This document shows positions 1 to 6,180 of a DNA stretch of 6,821 nt, one piece after another. This DNA comes from Acidimicrobiaceae bacterium (lineage in GTDB: Bacteria > Actinomycetota > Acidimicrobiia > Acidimicrobiales > Bog-793), in contig DAHUZG010000205.1 of NCBI GenBank assembly GCA_027306715.1, positions 1 to 6,821 on the forward strand, written 5' to 3'. The number at the start of each line of letters is the position of its first letter. The stretch's first letter is position 1. The notes under the pieces were generated by a model that did no database searches, was not told the DNA's origin, and worked only from the letters and a program-made list of their open reading frames with translations. Both the position numbers and the translations under genes were made by a program.

Positions 1-493
1 CCCCGCCCCCGGCCCCCCCGTCGACGATGCTGTTCTGATTGCCACCGGGGCCGCCCACCGCGGCAGCCGCACCCGCACCCGCACCTCCTCCCGCGCCCCG
101 GACTGTCCCGGTGGAGGAGCTGTAGGTCGCGTCACCTCCCCGACCACCGACAGCGATGCCGAGGACCTCCCCGCCTGTGACCGGCACATCCAGGGTGATC
201 TCCGCGCCGAGCCCCCCGCGGGCCCCTGAGGACGTGTCGGCCACCCCGGAGCCGAACCCGCCGCTGCCGCCCGACGCCGTGACGTGGAGCTGGGTCACTC
301 CAGGCGGCACGGTGAAGAACTGGGCTGTTGAGCCGTCGTAGCCGAAGCTCTGGCTGCCTGGTGTGACTGCGACCGTAGCGCCGGCCGGCACGGCGTCGAG
401 AACGGCGCCTGCGACCGGGGCCAGGACGAGGGCGGCTGCGGGGAGCACGGCCGCAAGGAGGAGCCGGCCCGGCCGGCCGAGGGGACTGGTCAC
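1..493 (-). CDS. Secreted glycine-rich protein, C-terminus beyond the window
   Basis: This frame is open from a GTG at 493-491 to the left edge (164 codons seen, no stop). Residues 1-10 are a short Arg-containing n-region. Residues 11-32 are hydrophobic (LLLAAVLPAAALVLAP core), and AxA-type cleavage sites lie near residues 30 and 39, so it is probably exported. Residues 58-79 carry the pattern QFFTVPPGVTQLHVTASGG, the opening beta-strand pattern of many bacterial secreted glycine-rich proteins. After it come Gly/Ala/Ser-rich stretches, including a Gly-Ala dipeptide run. A GAGG (504-507, complement) lies 10 bases before the GTG. That GTG overlaps the stop of the upstream 80-aa gene as GTGA, which implies translational coupling. 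The function is unknown; a surface or adhesive protein is only inference. The competing frame over the same DNA encodes an Arg/Pro-rich product typical of a GC shadow. Confidence 0.8.
   Translation of the reverse strand, partial: MTSPLGRPGRLLLAAVLPAAALVLAPVAGAVLDAVPAGATVAVTPGSQSFGYDGSTAQFFTVPPGVTQLHVTASGGSGGFGSGVADTSSGARGGLGAEITLDVPVTGGEVLGIAVGGRGGDATYSSSTGTVRGAGGGAGAGAAAAVGGPGGNQNSIVDGGAGGG
69..86. repeat. Three tandem 6-base GCACCC-like units
   Basis: GCACCC, GCACCC and GCACCT lie in tandem. On the minus strand they read as (GGT GCG) units coding Gly-Ala dipeptides inside the glycine-rich protein. The unit is a multiple of three, so a gain or loss by slippage would keep the frame. Confidence 0.7.
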
Positions 494-732
494 GGGATCG
501 GTACCTCACTCATCTGCTCGGCTGTTGCACGGGCGGCGACGTAGGGGGGAAGAAGGGCGAGAGCGGCGTCCGCGTCGTCTGCCTCGACGGTCCAGCAGAG
601 CTGGTGGCTGCCGTGCCGGCAGGAGGCGAGCACCGGGCGGTGCCGCAGCCGGCTCTCGAAGCCGTTCCAGGCGGCGTAGGCGAAGCGGCACTCGTCGGCT
701 GCGTGGCGGTGGACGAGCAGGTAGGTTGCCAC
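490..732 (-). CDS. Small conserved-type hypothetical protein, 80 aa
   Basis: This 80-residue cytoplasmic protein has no signal peptide or membrane segment. The N-terminal strand (ATYLLVHRH), a helix with the pattern ECRFAYAAWNGF, a strand near residues 33-39, a strand QLCWTVEA (44-51), and a helix DADAALALLPPYVA (53-66) give a beta-alpha-beta-beta-alpha pattern. That pattern resembles small dimeric ferredoxin-like domains. It is rich in His (8, 10, 31, 40, 43) and has Cys 15, 38 and 46. The style resembles uncharacterised actinobacterial proteins of about 80 aa ending in SEVPIP-like tails; this is from memory and I cannot name a Pfam family. The start is GTG at 732-730, because no other in-frame start lies just upstream. 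There is no clear ribosome binding site, but CATGCT sits 6 bases before the GTG, so the mRNA may be leaderless. Its TGA overlaps the GTG of the glycine-rich gene. Confidence 0.78.
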   Translation of the reverse strand: MATYLLVHRHAADECRFAYAAWNGFESRLRHRPVLASCRHGSHQLCWTVEADDADAALALLPPYVAARATAEQMSEVPIP

Positions 733-740
733 CTTGCGAG

Positions 741-746
741 CATGAC
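741..746 (-). promoter_or_regulatory. Possible -10 box for a leaderless transcript of the 80-aa gene
   Basis: On the minus strand CATGCT fits the loose actinobacterial -10 pattern NANNNT, and it ends within about 8 bases of the GTG at 732. No convincing -35 box is seen at the right spacing. The 80-aa gene also lacks a Shine-Dalgarno sequence, which is the main reason to propose this. Confidence 0.25.
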
Positions 747-751
747 CGCTG

Positions 752-775
752 TCACCGCCGGGGCGCCATCGGTGA
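752..775. promoter_or_regulatory. Inverted repeat, candidate operator between divergent genes
   Basis: TCACCG (752-757) and CGGTGA (770-775) are perfect inverted copies separated by 12 bases. They sit in the 94-base gap between the 80-aa gene (minus) and the LAL regulator (plus). Two half-sites in such a gap could be a regulator's binding site, perhaps for autoregulation by the LAL protein. Six-base arms occur often by chance in GC-rich DNA, so this is a weak call. Confidence 0.3.
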
Positions 776-776
776 T

Positions 777-782
777 TACCCT
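777..782 (+). promoter_or_regulatory. Possible -10 box of the LAL regulator gene
   Basis: TACCCT matches the TANNNT -10 consensus in a locally less GC-rich patch. Transcription would begin near 789, leaving a leader of about 38 bases before GTG 827. No good -35 is visible. The box overlaps the right edge of the inverted repeat, so a protein bound there could block it. Confidence 0.3.
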
Positions 783-826
783 GATTTCGGCACGGCGGCC
801 CGGCTCACTGCGAGAGGCGGCCCGAC

Positions 827-3790
827 GTGGTCCGAGCCGGTCGACTCACTTCAACCGAGATGGTCGTGGACCGCTTCGTCGGCCGCCGGGACGAGCTGAC
901 CGCGCTGCAAGGTGCCTGCTCGGGGCTCCGCTCGGGCGGAAGCTCTTGGGCTCAGGTGGTCGGTGAGCCGGGGATCGGCAAGACCCGCCTGCTCGGCGAG
1001 CTGTCCAGCTGGGCCGAGGACCACGGCACGCTGGTGCTCGCGGGCAGAGGTGCCGAGCTCGAGAGGGACCTGCCCTTCGGGGTGTTGATTGATGCCTTGG
1101 ACGACCATCTCGGTACCTTGGCGCCCGAGGGCCTCGAGGCTCTCTGCGCCGGGGCGACCGCCGAGCTCGCCCGAGTCCTTCCTTCGGTCGCCCGCCTCGG
1201 GGTCGCCGCGGCCGGTGGCTCGGGCGACGCACGACCCCACCTCTATCGGGCGATGCGACGCCTCGTGGAGCGCCTCGGAGAGGACCGCCCCCTCGCGCTC
1301 GTCCTCGACGACCTGCACTGGGCCGACCCCGCGTCGGTAGAGCTGGTCGCGTTCTTGCTGCGCCGTCCGCCGACGGCACCCGTCCTGCTCGTGCTCGCCT
1401 GGCGCCCCGGGCAAGCTGTGGAGCTGGCGTCGGTGCTCGGCGCGGCCGGCCGTGACCTGCCCCAGGTCTCGGTGAGGCTCGGTCCGCTCGATGCGGCAGA
1501 GCACGCGCTGCTCCTCGGACCGGGGATCGATCCGGACGCCGCGGCGGCCATCTACCTCGAGGGCGGGGGCAACCCGTTCTACCTGGGTCAGCTCGCCCGT
1601 GCCCGTCGCCAGCAGCCCACCCGGGCCCCCGGCGGGGCAGCGCCTGCGGTCGCGAGCGCCGAGCTCGAGGTGCCCGAGGCGGTGGCGAGCGCTCTCGCCG
1701 CCGAGATCGCCGCAGCGTCACCACTCGCCCGCCGCGTCGCCGAGGCCGCGGCGGTGGCCGGAGAGCCCTTCGCCGTCGAGCTCGCAGCAGCCATCGCGGC
1801 GCTCGATGTCGCACAGGCCCTGGAAGGGATCGACGAGCTTGTCGCCGCCGAGGTGCTCCGCCCTACTGAGTGCCCGCTGCGCTTCCAGTTCCGCCATCCC
1901 ATCGTGCGGCGGTCCGTCTACGCCTCGACGGCGCCCGGCTGGCGGCTCGCCGCCCATGGCCGGGCGGCGTCGGCCCTGGCGAAGCTCGGCGCTCCGCTCG
2001 CGTTGCGAGCCCACCACGTCCTGCGCTCGGCTCGCTACGGCGACCGGCAGGCGGCGGCGCTTGTCTGCGAGGCCGCCGCCGAGGTCAAGCGTGGAGCTCC
2101 GGCGACTGCCGCCAGGTGGTGTGGCGAAGCGCTCGACCTGCTGCCCGGTGGAGCCGCCGGCGCTCCCGAGCGCTTCGCGTTGCTCGTTCTGCGGGCCAGC
2201 GCCCTGTGGGCGACCGGGGACCTGAAAGGGGTCCGGGCAGCTCTCGATGAGGCCCTCGATCTGACCCCTCCCGCCCCGGGTGACCGGACCGAGCTGGTGA
2301 GCATCTGCGCCGCCGCCGAGAGGGGGCTCGGCGATCAGCGCGCATCGAGCGCCCGGCTCGAGGCCGCCATCGAGACGCTGCCGCCCGGGAGCGAGCGCGA
2401 CGGCGCGGTCCTTTCGATAGAGCTGGCCATCTCCGAGCTCAGCGGCCGGCGGGTGGCGCAGGCGACGGCAAGTGCCGCTCGGGCGGTGGCGATGACCGAG
2501 CCCGGCGGCTTCCTGCACGCCGCCGCGCTCAGCATGCAAGCCTTCGTCGCCGGCTACAGCGCGGCTCCCGGCGCAGCGGCTCTCGTCGACGCCGCTGCTG
2601 CGGGCGTCGACGCGCTGGGCGACGGCGAGCTGGCGCTGCGGCCCGATGCCGCGCTCTACCTCGGAGGCGCCGAGTGGGCCCTCGAGCGCTACCGCCGGGC
2701 TGCCGACCACCTCGGGCGTGCCCGCGACCTGGCGGCCGACTGGCGAGACGGCCGGTACCTGCTGCCGGTGGTGATCGACCAGGCCCGGGTGCTCTCCGTC
2801 CTCGGTCGCCTGGCTGAGGCCGCCGAGGCCGCCGAGCAGGGCCTGGAGCTCGCGCGACTGAGCGACAGCGCGTGGCTCACCGGCTGGGCGCTCGGGATCG
2901 AGGCCCGGGTCCGTCTCGGCGCGGGCCAGCTGGAGCAGGCGCTCACCGCCGGTGCGCAGGCCCTGCAGATGCTCTCGGAGTTCGGGTCGCCGTTGCTCGT
3001 CTCAGGGGTGCGCCTCACGCTCGCCCTCTCCGAGCTCGAGCTCGGCGAGGCGGGGGAAGCGCTGCGCCACCTGGAGGCGGCCGGCGCGCCCGAGCTCGGC
3101 GACCTCGACCCGAGCATGCAGGCCTTCGGTCAGGACGCCGCGGTGCAGGTCGCGCTTGCACGAGGGGACGTGGTCGGTGCCGAGCGCGCCGCCGAGCGCG
3201 CCTCGGCCGGCGCCGACCGTTTCGGCCCCAGCCTCTCTGGAGCCTTGGCGCAGCTCTCCAACAGCCGGGTGCTGCTGGCGCGGGGACGCTCCCGCGAGGC
3301 CGCCGACCTGGCGGGTGCCGCCGCCACAGGGGCGGCGCTGGCCGGGGCGGTGGTCGTCGAGGGGAGGGCCCGAACGCTGGCGGGCGAGGCGTGGGCCGCC
3401 GCCGGGGACCACTCTCGGGCTGCCGCCTGCTTGCAGCAAGCCGTCGAGATCCTCGCGGCCTGCGGCGCCGACCGCTACCGCGACGAGGCCGTCGAGAGGC
3501 TCGCTCGGCCCGCGCCGTCCCAGCCCGGGTTGAACAAGCCGCCCACGAGTGCCCTCACGGCAAGAGAGCACGAGGTGGCGGCGCTTGTCGTCGCGGCACG
3601 GACGAACCGCCAGATCGCCGCCGAGCTGTTCGTGAGCGAGAAGACCGTCGAGAGCCACATGGCGCGGATCTTCGAAAAGCTCGGCGTCACCAGCCGCACC
3701 GCCCTCGCCATGTCGATGGCGGCGCCCCGCCTTGAAGAAGAAAGCTCTTTGTCCCCGGCTCGGCAATACCGCGCCGGCTGGCGTCCTTGA
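827..3790 (+). CDS. LAL-type LuxR family transcriptional regulator (MalT-like, ATP-binding)
   Basis: This 987-aa cytoplasmic protein has the classic LAL architecture and normal length. The N-terminal ATPase begins near DRFVGRRDEL. It has Walker A GEPGIGKT (46-53), Walker B LALVLDDLHWAD (156-167), a sensor-like LLVLAWRP (187-194) and the family motif GNPFYLGQL (from 248). Residues about 380-890 are an Ala/Leu/Glu-rich helical region, probably degenerate TPR repeats used for ligand sensing. The C-terminal LuxR helix-turn-helix spans about 910-962 (LTAREHEV, then IAAELFVSEKTVESHMARIF), followed by a tail of about 25 residues. GTG 827 has GAGG 9 bases upstream. ATG 860 is an alternative that would drop 11 residues lying outside the domain and has a poorer ribosome site. 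Such proteins activate transcription after binding an inducer with ATP; the inducer and targets here are unknown. The divergent small/glycine-rich gene pair is a possible target. Confidence 0.93.
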   Translation: MVRAGRLTSTEMVVDRFVGRRDELTALQGACSGLRSGGSSWAQVVGEPGIGKTRLLGELSSWAEDHGTLVLAGRGAELERDLPFGVLIDALDDHLGTLAPEGLEALCAGATAELARVLPSVARLGVAAAGGSGDARPHLYRAMRRLVERLGEDRPLALVLDDLHWADPASVELVAFLLRRPPTAPVLLVLAWRPGQAVELASVLGAAGRDLPQVSVRLGPLDAAEHALLLGPGIDPDAAAAIYLEGGGNPFYLGQLARARRQQPTRAPGGAAPAVASAELEVPEAVASALAAEIAAASPLARRVAEAAAVAGEPFAVELAAAIAALDVAQALEGIDELVAAEVLRPTECPLRFQFRHPIVRRSVYASTAPGWRLAAHGRAASALAKLGAPLALRAHHVLRSARYGDRQAAALVCEAAAEVKRGAPATAARWCGEALDLLPGGAAGAPERFALLVLRASALWATGDLKGVRAALDEALDLTPPAPGDRTELVSICAAAERGLGDQRASSARLEAAIETLPPGSERDGAVLSIELAISELSGRRVAQATASAARAVAMTEPGGFLHAAALSMQAFVAGYSAAPGAAALVDAAAAGVDALGDGELALRPDAALYLGGAEWALERYRRAADHLGRARDLAADWRDGRYLLPVVIDQARVLSVLGRLAEAAEAAEQGLELARLSDSAWLTGWALGIEARVRLGAGQLEQALTAGAQALQMLSEFGSPLLVSGVRLTLALSELELGEAGEALRHLEAAGAPELGDLDPSMQAFGQDAAVQVALARGDVVGAERAAERASAGADRFGPSLSGALAQLSNSRVLLARGRSREAADLAGAAATGAALAGAVVVEGRARTLAGEAWAAAGDHSRAAACLQQAVEILAACGADRYRDEAVERLARPAPSQPGLNKPPTSALTAREHEVAALVVAARTNRQIAAELFVSEKTVESHMARIFEKLGVTSRTALAMSMAAPRLEEESSLSPARQYRAGWRP

Positions 3791-3826
3791 CGGGCCACGG
3801 CGCCACTCCTGGCGGGCCGCCGACCA

Positions 3827-3847
3827 GCACCGGCACCGCGCCGGCGC
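3827..3847. terminator. Hairpin in the convergent gap, possible bidirectional terminator
   Basis: GCACCGGC (3827-3834) pairs with GCCGGCGC (3840-3847) over 8 positions with one A-C mismatch and an ACCGC loop. It lies 36 bases after the LAL stop and 77 bases beyond the DUF169 stop at 3925, where two convergent transcripts should end. No U-tract follows on either strand, which is common in high-GC genomes but weakens the call. Confidence 0.4.
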
Positions 3848-3875
3848 AGGCCAGTCCATTTGCCGCCGCTCGACA

Positions 3876-3901
3876 GTCCAATCGGCGGGTCCAATCGGGG
3901 G
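3876..3901. repeat. Two adjacent 13-base direct repeats
   Basis: GTCCAATCGGCGG (3876-3888) is followed directly by GTCCAATCGGGGG (3889-3901), with one mismatch. The pair lies between the ends of two convergent genes. The first copy's CGGCGG can also pair with CCGCCG at 3863-3868 (6-bp stem, 14-base loop). No function can be assigned. Confidence 0.7.
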
Positions 3902-3924
3902 GGGAGAAGCGGCGGCGCGGGCGA

Positions 3925-4665
3925 TCAGTCGCGGGCGAACCGCCGCGCGTCTGCGGCGGCGTACTTGGCAACCTCGGCGTCGATGGCGCTCGCCCGCTCG
4001 ACCGCCTCGACGATGCCGCCGAGCTCGCCGGCAGGCAGCGCGCAGGTCATCTCGTCGGGCGTCATCCCCGTGCGGGCGCGGCTCAGGGCGCAGCCGACGC
4101 TGGCGGCGGGCACGCCCTGCTCCTTGGCGAGAGCGACGATGTGGCACTGCGGCTTGCCCTCGATCCGCAGGCTCGGCAGGGCGTCGGAGAGGACCATCAT
4201 CTGGCGGCCGCTCACCCGCATCAGCACGACGTCGGGCGAGACGCCGGCAGGGGTCTCGGCGAGCGGGCCGTAGGTCACTGCGCCCGGCCGCTCGCTCACG
4301 GCGGGGATCTGACCGACCGCCTCGGGGCTCACCCAGCCCGAGCCGAGCAGCGCGGCGACGTCGCCGTTGCCCGCCACCTCCTCCAACGAGGCAAGACCAT
4401 GGGTCACCTGTCCCACGCTGCAGTTCCCGTGGTCCTCGGCGACGGTGGAGAAGGTCCGCTCGGCGCCGCGCACCCAGAACACGCAGCCGGCGGGAACCCT
4501 CCCGCAGCGCCCGTCGGGCGCAGGCTCGCTCATCGGCGCCTCGAAGGCGTCGACTCCGTCGGGGCGCGCCGTCGAGAAGCTGATCGCGATCGGCGGGACC
4601 GCCAGGTGCAGCGTGCTCGACAGGCGCTCGGCCAGGCGGTGCCAGTCCTCGGCTGTGGCGGCCAT
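3925..4665 (-). CDS. DUF169 (COG2043) family cysteine-rich protein
   Basis: This 246-aa soluble protein is recognisable as DUF169 (COG2043, formerly 'ArCR'). It has an early PPIAISF strand (residues 24-30) and cysteines at 54, 61, 82, 174, 192 and 208. The surrounding motifs are CVFWVRGAER, DHGNCSVGQVTHG and GCALSRARTGMTPDEMTCALP. The length matches the family. The function is not established; the repeated cysteines suggest a metal, iron-sulfur or redox role, which is inference. There is no signal peptide or membrane segment. The frame stays open far upstream (antisense to tyrS), but the start is decided by GGAGG at 4673-4677 (complement), 7 bases before ATG 4665-4663. The gene is convergent with the LAL gene and head-to-head with tyrS, so it appears to be transcribed alone. 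Confidence 0.88.
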   Translation of the reverse strand: MAATAEDWHRLAERLSSTLHLAVPPIAISFSTARPDGVDAFEAPMSEPAPDGRCGRVPAGCVFWVRGAERTFSTVAEDHGNCSVGQVTHGLASLEEVAGNGDVAALLGSGWVSPEAVGQIPAVSERPGAVTYGPLAETPAGVSPDVVLMRVSGRQMMVLSDALPSLRIEGKPQCHIVALAKEQGVPAASVGCALSRARTGMTPDEMTCALPAGELGGIVEAVERASAIDAEVAKYAAADARRFARD

Positions 4666-4672
4666 CTCTCGT

Positions 4673-4677
4673 CCTCC
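4673..4677 (-). promoter_or_regulatory. Strong Shine-Dalgarno sequence of the DUF169 gene
   Basis: The minus strand reads GGAGG, 7 bases upstream of ATG 4665. It is the best ribosome binding site in the window. It sets the DUF169 start against the much longer open frame that continues upstream. Confidence 0.85.
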
Positions 4678-4736
4678 GTATCGGGTCGGCGGCGCGCCGG
4701 GTGAGGGGCGCCGCGCTCGGCTGGTCTGCGAGGCGA

Positions 4737-4742
4737 AGCGTA
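4737..4742 (-). promoter_or_regulatory. Possible -10 box of the DUF169 gene
   Basis: TACGCT on the minus strand matches TANNNT. Transcription would start near 4730, giving a leader of about 65 bases that contains the Shine-Dalgarno sequence. No clear -35 is seen. Confidence 0.25.
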
Positions 4743-4764
4743 GGCGGCACCTGCCGGGGGCATG

Positions 4765-4781
4765 CCGGGCGGCGCGCCCGG
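4765..4781. promoter_or_regulatory. Inverted repeat in the DUF169/tyrS divergent region
   Basis: CCGGGC (4765-4770) and GCCCGG (4776-4781) are perfect inverted arms with a 5-base spacer. They lie between the start sites of two divergent genes, so this could be an operator or a small hairpin. The flanks are so GC-rich that chance is a serious alternative. No T-box leader features are present ahead of tyrS. Confidence 0.25.
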
Positions 4782-4812
4782 GGGAGGGTGCGTGACCCCT
4801 GCGGCGCTGTGA

Positions 4813-4818
4813 CAGTCT
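4813..4818 (+). promoter_or_regulatory. Possible -10 box for a leaderless tyrS transcript
   Basis: CAGTCT fits NANNNT and ends 6 bases before GTG 4825, placing the expected transcription start at the start codon itself. GTGACC (4792-4797) is a weak -35-like match 15 bases upstream of it. tyrS has no Shine-Dalgarno sequence before this GTG, consistent with a leaderless mRNA. Confidence 0.3.
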
Positions 4819-4824
4819 GAGCCG

Positions 4825-6180
4825 GTGCAGGGCGAACAGCTCGAGACCGTGAACGCCCCGGCCGGCGACGGCTGCGACGAGGCCGCCGGGCGCGCGCCGG
4901 CGCTCTCGGCCGACCTCGCCTTCCGCGGCCTTGTCCACCAGGCGAGCCACGACGACGTCCTCGCGCTGCTCGACGCCGGGCAGCTGACCGCCTACATCGG
5001 CTTCGACCCGAGCGCTCCGAGCCTCACGATCGGCAACCTCCTCCAGCTCTGCAACCTGCGCCGGCTGCAGCTGGCGGGCAACCGCCCGATCGTCCTCGCC
5101 GGCGGGGGCACCGGCCTCATCGGCGATCCTGGCGGGCGCGACGACGAGCGGCCGCTGCTCACCCGAGAGCGCCTCGCCGAGTGCCTCGAGGGCGTGCGCC
5201 CGCAGCTCGAGCGCTTCCTCGACTTCACCCCCGGCGCCGGGCCGGCGCGCGCCAAGCTCGTCGACAACGCCGACTGGCTCGAGGGTGTCACCGTGCTCGG
5301 GTTCCTGCGCGACGTCGGCAAGCACTTCACCGTCAACGAGATGATCGCCAAGGAGTCGGTGCGCAGCCGCATCGACCGCCCCGAGCACGGCATCTCGTAC
5401 ACCGAGTTCAGCTACATGCTGCTGCAGGCCTACGACTTCCTCCACCTCTTCGACGCCGAGGGCTGCCGGCTGCAGATGGGCGCCAGCGACCAGTGGGGCA
5501 ACATCACCGCCGGGATCGAGCTGATCCGCAAGGTCCGCGCCGGGCGCGCCCTCGGCCTCACCTCGCCGCTCGTGCTGAAGGCCGACGGCACCAAGTTCGG
5601 CAAGTCCGAGTCCGGCGCCCTCTGGCTCGACCCCGGGCTGACGAGCCCCTACGAGCTCTACCAGTACTTCGTCCGCACCGAGGACTCGATGGTCGGCACC
5701 TACCTGCGCTACTTCACCTTCCTCGACCACCAGACGATCGTCGGCCTCGACCGTTCCATCGCCGAGCGCCCCGGCCTTCGCGAGGCGCAACGGGTGCTCG
5801 CCCGCGAGGTGACGTCCCTCGTCCACGGACCGGAGCCGACGGCCAAGGTCGAGCGGACCGCCGCGGCGCTCTACGGGGGCGACCTCGCCGGGCTCGACGA
5901 GGCGACATTGCGCATGGCGACGGCCGGCGCGCCGACGACGGTCCTCCCCCGCAGTGCCCTCGACGAGGACGGGCTCGACCTCGCCGAGGCGCTCGCGGCC
6001 ACCGGTCTCTCCCCGTCGCGCTCGGCGGCCCGCCAGGCGATCGCCCAGGGCGGCGCCTATCTCAACAACGCCCGCGTCGGCTCCGAGGGCGCCCGCATCA
6101 CCGGCTCCGACCTCCTCGCAGGCGGGCACGTGCTGCTGCGGCGGGGCAAGCGGGAGCTGCGCCTCTTGCGCTTCGAGTGA
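4825..6180 (+). CDS. tyrS: Tyrosyl-tRNA synthetase
   Basis: This class I aminoacyl-tRNA synthetase charges tRNA-Tyr with tyrosine using ATP in the cytoplasm. The 451 residues include all bacterial TyrRS landmarks: AYIGFDPS (56-63), the HIGH-equivalent at 68-71, GGGTGLIGDP (93-102), FLRDVGKHFTVNEMI (160-174), GISYTEFSYMLLQAYDF (189-205), ASDQWGNI (220-227) and the KMSKS-equivalent KFGKS (257-261). An S4-like RNA-binding domain occupies about 384-451. Family-typical sequence begins only at about residue 28 (LSADLAFRGL), so the first 27 residues are an extension or the true start is later; GTG 4849 is an in-frame alternative. No Shine-Dalgarno precedes GTG 4825. The HIGH motif reads TIGN: actinobacterial enzymes often have Asn in the last position, but Thr in place of the first His is unusual. 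Its stop codon overlaps the start of the lipoprotein gene. Confidence 0.96.
   Translation: MQGEQLETVNAPAGDGCDEAAGRAPALSADLAFRGLVHQASHDDVLALLDAGQLTAYIGFDPSAPSLTIGNLLQLCNLRRLQLAGNRPIVLAGGGTGLIGDPGGRDDERPLLTRERLAECLEGVRPQLERFLDFTPGAGPARAKLVDNADWLEGVTVLGFLRDVGKHFTVNEMIAKESVRSRIDRPEHGISYTEFSYMLLQAYDFLHLFDAEGCRLQMGASDQWGNITAGIELIRKVRAGRALGLTSPLVLKADGTKFGKSESGALWLDPGLTSPYELYQYFVRTEDSMVGTYLRYFTFLDHQTIVGLDRSIAERPGLREAQRVLAREVTSLVHGPEPTAKVERTAAALYGGDLAGLDEATLRMATAGAPTTVLPRSALDEDGLDLAEALAATGLSPSRSAARQAIAQGGAYLNNARVGSEGARITGSDLLAGGHVLLRRGKRELRLLRFE

Noticed and set aside
132..509. 125-codon minus-strand open frame over the glycine-rich gene
   Set aside because: The product is almost all Arg/Pro/Gly/Ala, while the other minus frame gives a signal peptide and the FTVPPGVT pattern.
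1718..2710. 330-codon minus-strand open frame within the LAL gene
   Set aside because: It is antisense to a continuous, motif-bearing coding region and has no recognisable domain or ribosome site.
3002..4750. Long minus-strand open frame of 582 codons across the LAL end, the gap and DUF169
   Set aside because: The product is Arg/Pro/Gly-rich without motifs and lies over two well-supported genes in other frames.
4666..4824. Possible T-box riboswitch ahead of tyrS
   Set aside because: The gap is short, with no T-box consensus or specifier stem visible, and the tyrS start appears leaderless.
4666..6129. Open frame on the minus strand antisense to tyrS, continuous with the DUF169 frame (734 codons together)
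   Set aside because: tyrS on the plus strand has full family motifs. The antisense product is low-complexity Ala/Gly/Glu/Val-rich, and DUF169 has its own strong ribosome site at 4673-4677. The open frame is a GC-bias artefact.
5181..6179. Frame-shifted plus-strand open frame running into the lipoprotein
   Set aside because: The upstream part is an Arg/Pro-rich shadow of tyrS. The real gene begins at ATG 6180, just ahead of the signal sequence.
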